A DNA stretch of 64,000 bases from Rhodospirillales bacterium BBD 1991-14. Lineage in GTDB: Bacteria; Pseudomonadota; Alphaproteobacteria; Kiloniellales; Kiloniellaceae. The translations under genes were made by a program, and so were the position numbers. Under the pieces are notes generated by a model, which was given only the letters and a program-made list of their open reading frames with translations, was not told the origin of the DNA and ran no database searches. This document shows, one piece after another, positions 31,794 to 40,288 of this stretch. Each line of letters begins with the position of its first letter. Positions within the stretch are counted from its first letter, which is position 1. The stretch is taken from positions 558,001 to 622,000 of the forward strand of contig LYSY01000001.1 in assembly GCA_001657395.1 (NCBI GenBank), in the 5' to 3' direction.

Positions 31794-33032
31794 ATGACCT
31801 TGAAGAACCTCACGGTCAATCAGGACCGCTTGTGGGACTCCTTGATGGAGATGGCCCGGATCGGCCCCGGCGTGGCGGGCGGCAACTGCCGCCTGGCCCT
31901 GACCGACTTCGACCGCGAAGGACGCGACCTCTTCGTGCGCTGGTGCCAGGACGCGGGCTGCACCATCACTGTCGACAAGATGGGCAACATCTTTGCGCGG
32001 CGGCCGGGCAGCGACCCTTCGCTGCCGCCGGTCGCCACCGGCAGCCACCTGGACACCCAGCCGACCGGCGGCAAGTTCGACGGTGTCTTCGGGGTGCTGG
32101 CGGGCCTGGAGGTGATCCGCACCCTGAACGACAACGGCATCGAGACGGCGGCGCCTGTGGAGGTTTCGGTCTGGACCAACGAGGAAGGCTCCCGCTTCGC
32201 TCCGGCCATGGTCGCCTCCGGCGTCTTCGCCGGGGTCTTCGATCTGGACTACGGCCATTCCCGCGCCGACGTCGACGGCAAGACCATCGGCGCGGAGCTG
32301 GAGCGCATCGGCTACTTGGGCGAGGAGACGCCCGGCGAGCACCCGATGAAGGCCTTTTTCGAGGCCCACATCGAGCAGGGACCGATCCTGGAGGCGGAGG
32401 AAAAGACCATCGGTGTCGTCACCGGCGCCCAGGGCCAGCGCTGGTTCGAGGTGACGCTGACGGGGTCCGAATCGCACGCCGGGACCACGCCGATGAACCG
32501 CCGCAAGGATGCGCTGGTCGCCGCCTCCAAACTGGTGACGGCGATAAACGAGATCGCCCTGGCCCATCCGCCCCATGCCGTCACCACGGTCGGCATGATG
32601 CAGGTGAGCCCCAATTCGCGGAACACCATCCCCGGCTCGGTCTTCATGACGGTCGACCTGCGCCATCCCGATGACGAGACGCTCAGTCAAATGGAAAGCG
32701 AATTGCGCGCCGCCTGCGCCGGGATCTGCGATCCGGTGGGCGTCGAAGCGGAGATCGAGAACATCTGGTATTCGCCGCCGATCGCCTTCGACGCGGACTG
32801 TGTCGCGGCGGTGAAGAAGGCGGCGGGGGCGGCCGGCTACGGCAACATGGACATCATCTCCGGCGCCGGGCACGACGCTTGCTACATCAGCCGGGTGGCG
32901 CCCACCGCCATGATCTTCGTGCCCTGCGAGGACGGGGTCAGCCACAACGAGAGTGAATCGGCCACCCCGGAGGATCTGGCGGCGGGTTGCAACGTTCTGC
33001 TGCATGCCATGCTGGAGCGGGCTAGTGCTTGA
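31794..33032 (+). CDS. M20-family Zn hydrolase, N-carbamoyl-amino-acid/allantoate amidohydrolase type
   Basis: 412-residue dinuclear-metal amidohydrolase of the HyuC/AllC type. Metal-binding motifs are GSHLDTQPTGGKFDGVFGVLAGLEV near residue 85 (His, Asp), TNEEGSRFAPAM near 127 (Glu-Glu) and the late SGAGHDACYISRVAPTAMIFVPCEDGVSHNESE. In this operon the natural substrate is N-carbamoyl-beta-alanine or N-carbamoyl-beta-aminoisobutyrate, the third step of reductive pyrimidine breakdown. The nitrilase-type enzyme at 46769 could do the same job, so roles may be split. Separated from preA by 94 bp. Confidence 0.9.
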   Translation: MTLKNLTVNQDRLWDSLMEMARIGPGVAGGNCRLALTDFDREGRDLFVRWCQDAGCTITVDKMGNIFARRPGSDPSLPPVATGSHLDTQPTGGKFDGVFGVLAGLEVIRTLNDNGIETAAPVEVSVWTNEEGSRFAPAMVASGVFAGVFDLDYGHSRADVDGKTIGAELERIGYLGEETPGEHPMKAFFEAHIEQGPILEAEEKTIGVVTGAQGQRWFEVTLTGSESHAGTTPMNRRKDALVAASKLVTAINEIALAHPPHAVTTVGMMQVSPNSRNTIPGSVFMTVDLRHPDDETLSQMESELRAACAGICDPVGVEAEIENIWYSPPIAFDADCVAAVKKAAGAAGYGNMDIISGAGHDACYISRVAPTAMIFVPCEDGVSHNESESATPEDLAAGCNVLLHAMLERASA

Positions 33033-33105
33033 CCTTTCCGGGCGAACAGGCCGGAATAGCGCAAAGCCCCCACAGGCAAGAGGGATGTGAGAGGGGCATG
33101 ACAGG

Positions 33106-33966
33106 ATGGCGCTAGAGGCGGCGATGCAGCAGGAAGCGGGGGCAGCGGCAAGGGAAGCGGGCGCGGAGCAGCGGGCAGAGGACCGGGTGCGGCCGGTCAT
33201 CGACGTCCAGAATCTCTCCCTGACCTTCGAGACCGCGGACGGGCCGGTCTACGCGCTTTCCGAAGTCGACCTCACCGTCAATGCCGGCGATTTCGTTTCC
33301 TTCATCGGGCCCTCCGGCTGCGGCAAGACCACCCTGCTGCGCGTGATCGCCGATCTGGAGCGCCAGACCGCGGGCACCATCAGCGTGAACGGTGTTGCGC
33401 CCCATGAGGCGCGCCAGGCCCGCGCCTACGGCTATGTTTTCCAGGCGCCCGCGCTCTATCCCTGGCGTACGGTGGAACGCAACGTCATGCTGCCGCTGGA
33501 GATCATGGGCATGAGCGGCGCCGAACGGCGCGAGCGGGCGGAGCGCTACCTGGATCTGGTGAATCTGAAGGGCTTTGAGAAGAAGTTTCCCTGGCAGCTT
33601 TCCGGCGGCATGCAGCAGCGGGTCTCCATCGCCCGGGCGTTGTCCTTCGAGCCCGACCTGCTGCTGATGGACGAGCCCTTCGGTGCCCTCGACGAGATCA
33701 CCCGCGATCACCTGAACGAGCAGTTGCTGCGCCTCTGGGAGCGCACCGGAAAGACGGTGATCTTCGTCACCCACTCGATCCCCGAGGCGGTCTTCCTGTC
33801 CTCGAAGATCGTCGTCATGTCGCCGCGCCCGGGGCGCATCATCGACGTGATCGACTGCAACCTGCCGCCGGACCGCACCCTCGACAGCCGCGAGAGCCAG
33901 GACTTCGCGGAGATCGCGCACCGGGTGCGCGAGGGGCTGCGGGCCGGGCACAGCTATGACGACTGA
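33106..33966 (+). CDS. ABC transporter ATPase, SsuB/TauB type
   Basis: 286-residue nucleotide-binding subunit. Walker A is GPSGCGKTTLL near residue 70, Q-loop YVFQAPALYPW, signature LSGGMQQRVSIARAL near 165 and Walker B LLLMDEPFGALDE. It drives import together with the two permeases and binding protein that follow. It overlaps the next gene by 11 bp. The position after dihydropyrimidine dehydrogenase suggests pyrimidine uptake rather than sulfonates or thiamine precursors. Confidence 0.93.
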   Translation: MALEAAMQQEAGAAAREAGAEQRAEDRVRPVIDVQNLSLTFETADGPVYALSEVDLTVNAGDFVSFIGPSGCGKTTLLRVIADLERQTAGTISVNGVAPHEARQARAYGYVFQAPALYPWRTVERNVMLPLEIMGMSGAERRERAERYLDLVNLKGFEKKFPWQLSGGMQQRVSIARALSFEPDLLLMDEPFGALDEITRDHLNEQLLRLWERTGKTVIFVTHSIPEAVFLSSKIVVMSPRPGRIIDVIDCNLPPDRTLDSRESQDFAEIAHRVREGLRAGHSYDD

Positions 33967-34882
33967 GGCTCTCGGCGCTCCGCCACGACCGTCGCCCGGG
34001 CTTCTGTCCCGGATCTTCGCGGGACGCAGCGGCCCGCTGGCCGTGGTCTGCCTGGCGATCTTCGCGCTCTGGTACCTGGGAACCGTCTGGCTGAACGCAC
34101 CTCTTCTGATCGACCGCTATGAGCGGCAGGGGGAGGACTGGTCCATCACCCGCCTGGCTGAGGACGCCATGGCCATGGAGCGCCCGGTGCTGCCGGCGCC
34201 CCATCAGGTCGCGGTGGAGCTGAACAAGTCGATCTTCCAGCGCAACGTCACCTCCAAGCGCAGCCTCGTCTACCACGGCTGGGTGACCCTCTCCTCGACC
34301 CTGCTGGGCTTTGCCATGGGCACGCTGCTGGGCATCGCGCTTGCGGTCGGCATCGTCCATGTGAACACCCTGGACCGCAGCCTGCTGCCCTGGGTGATCG
34401 CCTCCCAGACCATCCCGATCCTCGCCATCGCGCCGATGATCATCGTTGTGCTTGGCAACATCGGCTTCACCGGGCTGGTGCCGAAGGCGCTTATCTCGAT
34501 GTATCTCTGCTTCTTTCCGGTGACCATCGGCATGGTGAAGGGCCTGCGCTCGCCGGACCCGCTGCAGATGGACCTGATGCGCACTTACAGCGCCAGCACG
34601 GGCCAGGTGTTCCGCAAGCTGCGCTGGCCGTCCTCGATCCCCTTCCTTTTCGCCAGCCTGAAGGTGGCCATCGCCATCTCCCTGGTCGGCGCCATCGTCG
34701 GCGAGCTTCCGACCGGCGCCTCGGCGGGCATCGGCGCGCGCCTGCTGGTGGGATCGTACTACGGCCAGACCGTGCAGATCTGGGCGGCGCTGCTCACCGC
34801 CGCGGCCATGGCGGGGCTGCTTGTCGCCGCCGTCGGCATGATCGAGCGGCTGGTGCTGCAGCGCACGGGGGCTCGGCCATGA
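33956..34882 (+). CDS. ABC transporter permease, SsuC/TauC type
   Basis: 308-residue inner-membrane permease. A soluble stretch of about 70 residues (LLIDRYERQGEDWSITRLAEDAMAMERPVLPAPHQVAVEL) lies after the first membrane segment and is longer than usual. The core then has LVYHGWVTLSSTLLGFAMGTLLGIALA and the EAA-type loop DLMRTYSASTGQVFRKLRWPSSIPFLF. Overlaps both neighbours (11 bp and 4 bp). Forms a heterodimer with the next permease. Confidence 0.9.
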   Translation: MTTEALGAPPRPSPGLLSRIFAGRSGPLAVVCLAIFALWYLGTVWLNAPLLIDRYERQGEDWSITRLAEDAMAMERPVLPAPHQVAVELNKSIFQRNVTSKRSLVYHGWVTLSSTLLGFAMGTLLGIALAVGIVHVNTLDRSLLPWVIASQTIPILAIAPMIIVVLGNIGFTGLVPKALISMYLCFFPVTIGMVKGLRSPDPLQMDLMRTYSASTGQVFRKLRWPSSIPFLFASLKVAIAISLVGAIVGELPTGASAGIGARLLVGSYYGQTVQIWAALLTAAAMAGLLVAAVGMIERLVLQRTGARP

Positions 34883-36039
34883 TGCGCCGGGCCTGGAAAG
34901 AAGAGGGCGCCTGTCTCCTGGCCCTTTTGTGTTTCGCCGTCTCCCTTCTTCTGCCGGTCGGTCAGGACGTGATCGGCAATGACGTATCCTGGCTTGCGGA
35001 GCCTGGACTTCTGCTTGGCCTCGGCATAACCGCCTTGGCCGCAGTGGGACAGGCGGCGCTCGCGCTGCGCGGCCTCGCCGTCGGCCTCATCTTGCTGGCT
35101 GTCTGTGTCGTCGGCGCCTGGGTGCCGCTTGCGGCCATCAGCCGCCAGTTCGCCGTTCTGGGCGCCGAAGCGCCTGTGGGTCTTCAAGGCCTCGGGGTCT
35201 GGGTCTTCGTCCTGGGGCTCGGCTTTCTGGTCTGGCGTACGCTCGGGTTGCTGTCGGAAGCCGCGGGCAAGGGGGACAGCAAAGGCTTCGCCGCGCTTCT
35301 GGTGCCCGGCCTCTTCGGCGCCTGGCTGATCTATCTCTGGCAGGTCGGTGTCACCGGCTTCGGCGTGCCGACGGTGCTGCTGCCCTCGCCGGAGCGCATC
35401 GCGGCCATCTTCATGGCCTCCACGGATACGCTGGTCGCCGACTTCTACCAGACCTTCATCAAGTCGGTACTGACCGGCTTCCTCATGGGCTGCGGCAGCG
35501 GCTTCCTGGTGGCGATCCTGGTCGACCGGGTGCCCTTCCTGCAGCGCGGCCTGCTGCCGCTCGGCAACTTCGTCTCGGCCCTGCCCATCGTGGGCGTGGC
35601 GCCGATCATGGTGATGTGGTTCGGCTTCGACTGGCAGTCCAAGGCGGCGGTCGTCGTCATCATGACCTTCTTCCCGATGCTGGTGAACACCATCACCGGT
35701 CTGCACGCCACCCAGGCGATGGAGCGCGACCTCATGCGCTCCTATGGGGCGAGCTACCTGCAGACCCTGGTTCGCGTGAGGCTGCCCAACGCCTTGCCCT
35801 TTATTTTCAACGCCCTCAAGATCAACTCCACGCTGGCGCTGATCGGCGCCATCGTGGCGGAATTCTTCGGCACGCCGATCGTCGGCATGGGCTTCCGGAT
35901 TTCCACCGAGATCGGCCGCATGAACGTGGAGATGGTCTGGGCCACCATCGCCGTGGCCGCCGTGGCCGGATCGCTGTTCTACGGGCTGCTGGCCCTGGCT
36001 GAGCGGGCCGCGACGTTCTGGCATCCCTCCTATCGATAA
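34879..36039 (+). CDS. ABC transporter permease with extra N-terminal membrane domain
   Basis: 386 residues, about 120 more than a normal SsuC-type permease. The C-terminal ~260 residues are the transport core (YQTFIKSVLTGFLMGCGSGFLVAILVD and the EAA loop DLMRSYGASYLQTLVRVRLPNALPFIF). The N-terminal ~130 residues add roughly four hydrophobic segments (LLALLCFAVSLLLPVG, LLLGLGITALAAVG, LAVGLILLAVCVVGAW, WVFVLGLGFLVWR) of no family I recognise. It overlaps the preceding gene by 4 bp. The extension is in frame with no sign of sequencing error. Confidence 0.88.
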   Translation: MMRRAWKEEGACLLALLCFAVSLLLPVGQDVIGNDVSWLAEPGLLLGLGITALAAVGQAALALRGLAVGLILLAVCVVGAWVPLAAISRQFAVLGAEAPVGLQGLGVWVFVLGLGFLVWRTLGLLSEAAGKGDSKGFAALLVPGLFGAWLIYLWQVGVTGFGVPTVLLPSPERIAAIFMASTDTLVADFYQTFIKSVLTGFLMGCGSGFLVAILVDRVPFLQRGLLPLGNFVSALPIVGVAPIMVMWFGFDWQSKAAVVVIMTFFPMLVNTITGLHATQAMERDLMRSYGASYLQTLVRVRLPNALPFIFNALKINSTLALIGAIVAEFFGTPIVGMGFRISTEIGRMNVEMVWATIAVAAVAGSLFYGLLALAERAATFWHPSYR

Positions 36040-36124
36040 GGAAGGAAGACCAAGGGTTTGGGATGCGTTTAGGGAGAGAAACCTCAAGAGCAAGAAACGA
36101 GTCTCAGAGAAGAGGAGAGGCAAG

Positions 36125-37126
36125 ATGAGAAAGCTGATTTCACTGGCGGCAGGGGCGGGCCTGCTGCTGACGGCCGGTACGGCCGCAGCGGCCGACGAGG
36201 TGACGCTGCAGTTGAAGTGGGTGACCCAGGCGCAGTTCGCCGGCTACTTCGTCGCCCAGGACAAGGGCTTCTATGAAGAAGCCGGGCTCGACGTCACCAT
36301 CAAGCCGGGCGGGCCGGACATCGCCCCGCCGCAGGTGATTGCCGGCGGCGGCGCCGATGTGATCATCGACTGGATGCCCTCGGCCCTGGCGTCGCGGGAG
36401 AAGGGCGTGCCGCTGGTGAACATCGCCCAGGTCTTCAAGAAGTCGGGCATGATGCTGACCTGCCGCAAGGACAGCGGCATCACCTCGCCGGCGGACTTCA
36501 AGGGCCGCACCCTGGGGGTCTGGTTCTTCGGCAACGAGTACCCCTTCCTCTCCTGGATGGCGAAGCTCGGCCTGCCGACCGACGGCGGGCCTGAGGGCGT
36601 GACGGTCCTGAAGCAGGGCTTCAACGTCGACCCGATCCTGCAGAAGCAGGCCGATTGCGTCTCCACCATGACCTACAACGAGTACTGGCAGATCATCGAC
36701 GCCGGTCTCGGCGCCGACGACCTCATCGTCTACAAGTACGAGGACCAGGGCGTCGCAACCCTGGAGGACGGCCTCTACGTTCTGGAAGAGAACCTTCAGG
36801 ACCCGGCCTTCGTCGACAAGATGGCGCGTTTCGTGGCCGCCTCCCTGAAGGGCTGGGAGTACGCCAAGAACAATGTCGAGGAAGCCGCCGACATCGTGCT
36901 GGAGAACGACGAGACCGGCGCCCAGACCGAAAAGCACCAGCGGCGCATGATGGGCGAGATCGCCAAGCTGCTGGAAGGCTCGGCCAAGGGCCTTGGCTAT
37001 CTGGAGCCCGGCGACTACGACCGCACGGTGGACACCCTGTTGGCCAACGCCTCCACGCCGGTCATCACCAAGAAGCCGGAAGGCGCCTGGACCCATGCGG
37101 TCTGGGAAAAGGCCAACGGAATGTAA
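36125..37126 (+). CDS. ABC transporter substrate-binding protein, NMT1/THI5-like
   Basis: 333-residue periplasmic receptor. A signal peptide ends near TAAAAD. The mature start VTLQLKWVTQAQFAGYFVAQDKGFYEEAGLDVTIKPGG is the NMT1/THI5 pattern, followed by ADVIIDWMPSALASREKGVPLVNIAQVF. Homologues are often labelled thiamine-precursor binding proteins, but the operon context (preT, preA, carbamoyl hydrolase) favours uracil/thymine or a dihydropyrimidine. It is preceded by GAGGAGAGGCAAG and followed by a strong terminator, so it closes the operon. Confidence 0.9.
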   Translation: MRKLISLAAGAGLLLTAGTAAAADEVTLQLKWVTQAQFAGYFVAQDKGFYEEAGLDVTIKPGGPDIAPPQVIAGGGADVIIDWMPSALASREKGVPLVNIAQVFKKSGMMLTCRKDSGITSPADFKGRTLGVWFFGNEYPFLSWMAKLGLPTDGGPEGVTVLKQGFNVDPILQKQADCVSTMTYNEYWQIIDAGLGADDLIVYKYEDQGVATLEDGLYVLEENLQDPAFVDKMARFVAASLKGWEYAKNNVEEAADIVLENDETGAQTEKHQRRMMGEIAKLLEGSAKGLGYLEPGDYDRTVDTLLANASTPVITKKPEGAWTHAVWEKANGM

Positions 37127-37151
37127 ATCCCGAAGTATAGAGGGCTGGGTT

Positions 37152-37182
37152 GGGGGAGCGCTTTGGCGCTCCCCCATTTTTC
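37152..37182 (+). terminator. Intrinsic terminator of the plus-strand pyrimidine operon
   Basis: GGGGGAGCGC (37152-37161), loop TTTG, exact complement GCGCTCCCCC (37166-37175), then ATTTTTCT. A 10-bp G+C-rich stem with a U-tract, 25 bp after the binding-protein stop, is a textbook Rho-independent terminator. Confidence 0.93.
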
Positions 37183-37207
37183 TGCAAGAACGGTAACCGG
37201 GTCGTCG

Positions 37208-37609
37208 TCAGTCCTTCTTGACGCAGGTGACCACATCATTGACCACCTGGCAGTCCGCGGCGATCAGGCCGATCCCGCAGTTCAGGCCATCGGGTCCCGA
37301 GTTGCAGCCGGTACAGCCCCCCGGTTGACTGCAGTCGTCGCAGCAGGCGTCGAACTCCAGCTCGCCGCTCATGGGCGCCTTGAGGGACTGCGGAGCCTCG
37401 CCGCCGGGCGGCGAACGGCGCTTCAGAACGCGCTTCTTCGTGTTCTCCAACTCGGCCAGCACCGTAAACCCGGCAAGATCAACCGCGGTTGCTGCCGGTT
37501 CCAATTGCTGAAGGGAAACATCTGCGGAAACGGGTTCCGCCTGCGCGGTCACGGACAGCGCCAGAAAAAGGCACCCCAGGGCCGCGCAGATCAGGTTACG
37601 TAGGTTCAT
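37208..37609 (-). CDS. Small secreted Cys-rich protein, unknown function
   Basis: 133 residues from the ATG at 37609, which has GAGGAGA upstream; the track start at 37639 has none. A signal peptide (MNLRNLICAALGCLFLALSVTAQA) is clear. The mature protein has a polar middle part, then a C-terminal Cys-rich segment CCDDCSQPGGCTGC...CGIGLIAADCQVVNDVVTC with eight Cys in about 40 residues, suggesting disulfides or metal binding. I do not recognise a family. It sits between the two converging halves of the pyrimidine island and may be unrelated to it. Confidence 0.72.
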   Translation of the reverse strand: MNLRNLICAALGCLFLALSVTAQAEPVSADVSLQQLEPAATAVDLAGFTVLAELENTKKRVLKRRSPPGGEAPQSLKAPMSGELEFDACCDDCSQPGGCTGCNSGPDGLNCGIGLIAADCQVVNDVVTCVKKD

Positions 37610-37745
37610 GGTTCGGATTCTCCTCAGTAGAGACGCCAAAGACAGGTGACGCCGCCGATGTGTCGGGAGTCCGAAACCGAAAGTTCAAGCGCCTTCAGAT
37701 CTGCGGAAGACGCGTCCGCGCATATGGCCAGGAGCGAGGCCGCCC

Positions 37746-38978
37746 TCAGAGCGCTTCGTCCAAGGCCTTGATCAGCCGCTCGATGTCTTCCGGGCTGGTG
37801 TAGTGGACGAAGGAGAGGCGCAGCACGCCGGGCTCGGGGTCGATGCCCATGGCCTGCACCAGGCGGTAGGCGTAGAAGTTGCTGACGCAGGCGGCGATCC
37901 TGTGGTGGCGCAGGCTCTCGATGACCTCCGGCGCCGGCTTGTTCTTGGGATGGATCGCCACCGTCGGCGCGCGCACGGCTGCGTCTGTCGGGCCCAGTAC
38001 CCGGATGTCGTTGCGCTGACGCAGGTGGTCGAGCAGCGGGGCCAGCAAGGCCTTTTCCTGAGCCTCCATGAGGCCGTGTACCCGCCGTCCGCGCTCCGCT
38101 TCATCGGTATCGTTGCCGTCGAAGTGATGGGCGTCGAGGGCGTCGAAGTAGTCGGCGATGCCGGCGGAGGCGGCGATCTGCGCGTGGTCGGGGCCGGCGG
38201 GCGTCAGCTTCTTCAGGATCTTGTCGGCATTGAAGAAGTGGCCCTGGTTGGGCAGGCGCTCGGCGAGGTCCCGCTTCACCGTCATCAGGCCCTGGTGCGG
38301 CCCGTAGGTTTTGTAGAGCGAGAAGAGATAGATGTCGGCGTCCAGGGCGGCCACGTCGGGAAAGCCATGCGGCGCGTAGGAGACGCCGTCCACCGCGACC
38401 ACCGCGCCGGCGGCATGGGCCTTGGCGGCGATCTCCGCCACCGGGTTCACGTGGCCGACGATGTTGGAGCAGTGGGGAAAGGCGACGAGGCGTGTCTTCT
38501 CGCTAAGGAGAGCATCCAGCGCTGCCGGATCGAGCTCGCCGCTCTCCGGGTCCACCTGCCACTCGCGCACCACGGTGCCGCTGTCCGCCAAGCGCCGCCA
38601 GGCCCCGGAGTTGGCCTCGTGGTCCTGATTGGTGACGACGATCTCGTCGCCCTCGTTCAGCATCTCGCGGAAGGCCTGGGCCAGGACGTAGGTGTTCTGG
38701 GTGGTCGAGGGGCCGAAGTGCAGCTCGTCCTCGGCGACATTCAGATAGCCGGCCAGCCGCCGTCGCGCCTCGTCCATCTCCGCCCCGGCGCGCTCGGAGG
38801 CCGGGAAGGGGCCGTAGGGTTGCACCTTGGTTTCCCGGTAGAAGCGGGTGAGACGCTCAATCACGGGAGCGCAGGCGTAGGAGCCGCCGGCGTTCTCGAA
38901 AAAGGCCCAGTCTTTCAGGGAGGGCTCGGCAAAGGCGGGAAACTGGGAGCGGACAAAGGCGAGGTCGAGCTGGGACAA
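37746..38978 (-). CDS. Class V aminotransferase, cysteine-desulfurase-like
   Basis: 410-residue PLP enzyme of the Csd/NifS-like fold. Visible are FENAGGSYACAPVIERL at the N-terminus, GPSTTQNTYVLAQAFRE, PHCSNIVGHVNPVAEI, AVDGVSYAPHGFPDV (PLP-binding Asp) and the Schiff-base Lys in FSLYKTYGPHQG near residue 228. The usual active-site Cys loop of true cysteine desulfurases is not obvious, so it may act on another amino compound. It is the last gene of the minus-strand operon with cytosine deaminase, which suggests a role in base or amine catabolism. Confidence 0.8.
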   Translation of the reverse strand: MSQLDLAFVRSQFPAFAEPSLKDWAFFENAGGSYACAPVIERLTRFYRETKVQPYGPFPASERAGAEMDEARRRLAGYLNVAEDELHFGPSTTQNTYVLAQAFREMLNEGDEIVVTNQDHEANSGAWRRLADSGTVVREWQVDPESGELDPAALDALLSEKTRLVAFPHCSNIVGHVNPVAEIAAKAHAAGAVVAVDGVSYAPHGFPDVAALDADIYLFSLYKTYGPHQGLMTVKRDLAERLPNQGHFFNADKILKKLTPAGPDHAQIAASAGIADYFDALDAHHFDGNDTDEAERGRRVHGLMEAQEKALLAPLLDHLRQRNDIRVLGPTDAAVRAPTVAIHPKNKPAPEVIESLRHHRIAACVSNFYAYRLVQAMGIDPEPGVLRLSFVHYTSPEDIERLIKALDEAL

Positions 38979-38998
38979 GGGATTTCCTCAATCAGGTA

Positions 38999-40270
38999 TC
39001 AGTGTTTCATAAAGTCGATAGCTTCATTCCCCAGCACCTTCAACCGCGTCTCTACCGGCGGGGTCTCCGCAACCACGCGGCCGCGGCGGATGACGGTGAG
39101 GCGGGCGGGCTTGAGGCGCAGAGCCTCCAGCACGTCTCCGGCCTGGAGGATCACCATGTCGGCATTGCAGCCGGGGGCGAGGCCGTAGCCTTCCAGCCCC
39201 AGGGTCCTGGCGCCGTTCTCTGTGACGGCGGCAAAGCAGTCCTTCTGTTCCTCGACGCCGGTCATGAGGCCGACGTGGAGGCCCATGTGGGCGACCTCGA
39301 TCATGTCGTGGCTGCCCAGGGGATACCAGGGGTCCATGACGCAGTCGTGGCCGAAGGAGACGTTGATGCCCTGGGCCAGCAGTTCCTTCACCCGGGTCAT
39401 GCCGCGGCGCTTGGGGTAGCTGTCGTGGCGGCCCTGGATGGTGATGTTGATCAGCGGGTTGGCCACTGCGTTCACCCCGGCCTCGGCCATCAGCGGCATC
39501 AGCTTGGAGACGTAGTAGTTGTCCATGGAGTGCATGGAGGTGAGGTGGGAGCCGGTCACCCGCTCCTGCAGGCCCAGGCGCTGGGTCTCGTAGGACAGGG
39601 TCTCGATATGGCGGGAGTTGGGGTCATCGGTCTCGTCGCAATGCATGTCGACCCGCAGCCCCCGCTCGGCGGCCAGTTCGCAGAGCAGGCGCACGGACTC
39701 GCCCCCCTCGGCCATGGTGCGCTCGAAATGGGGGATGCCGCCGACGATGTCGACGCCCTTGTCGAGGGCGCGGCGCATGTTCTCCCGGGCACTAGGTGAG
39801 CGCAGGTAGCCGTCCTGCGGGAAGGCGACGAGCTGCAGATCGATGACGTCCTTCACGGTATCCCGGACTTCCAGCAGCGCCTCGACGGCAAGCAGGCGGT
39901 CGTCGCAGATGTCGACATGGCTGCGGATCGCGAGCGTGCCCTTGGCGACCGACCAGCGGCAGAGCGCCAGCGCGCGCTCCTTCAGCGCCTCTACCGTGAG
40001 GTCAGGCTTCAACTCGCCCCAGAGAGCGATGCCCTCCAGCAGCGTGCCGCTCTGGTTCAGGCGCGGCAGGCCGAGGCTCAAGGTCGCATCCATGTGGAAG
40101 TGGCTGTCGACGAAAGGCGGCGTGACGAGGTGGCCCTGGGCGTCGATCTCCTGCGTCGCCTCCGCCGCGATGGCCGGCGCCACCTCGGCGATGACGCCGT
40201 TCTCTACGGCGATGTCCAGGCCGCTTGCGCCATCGGGCAGCGTGGCGTTGCGGACAATGAGATCGAGCAT
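38999..40270 (-). CDS. codA: Cytosine deaminase-like amidohydrolase
   Basis: 423-residue metal-dependent deaminase of the CodA type, converting cytosine to uracil and ammonia. Motifs are PPFVDSHFHMDATLSLG (HxH) near residue 55, VDMHCDETDDPNSRHIETL near 207, GSHLTSMHSM near 240 and SFGHDCVMDPWYPLGSHDM near 307 (catalytic Asp). It starts 18 bp after the permease gene and ends 20 bp before the desulfurase-like gene. Feeds the uracil route encoded by the rest of the island. Isoguanine- or creatinine-type substrates cannot be ruled out. Confidence 0.88.
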   Translation of the reverse strand: MLDLIVRNATLPDGASGLDIAVENGVIAEVAPAIAAEATQEIDAQGHLVTPPFVDSHFHMDATLSLGLPRLNQSGTLLEGIALWGELKPDLTVEALKERALALCRWSVAKGTLAIRSHVDICDDRLLAVEALLEVRDTVKDVIDLQLVAFPQDGYLRSPSARENMRRALDKGVDIVGGIPHFERTMAEGGESVRLLCELAAERGLRVDMHCDETDDPNSRHIETLSYETQRLGLQERVTGSHLTSMHSMDNYYVSKLMPLMAEAGVNAVANPLINITIQGRHDSYPKRRGMTRVKELLAQGINVSFGHDCVMDPWYPLGSHDMIEVAHMGLHVGLMTGVEEQKDCFAAVTENGARTLGLEGYGLAPGCNADMVILQAGDVLEALRLKPARLTVIRRGRVVAETPPVETRLKVLGNEAIDFMKH

Positions 40271-40288
40271 GGGGCCTCTCTGTGGTCT

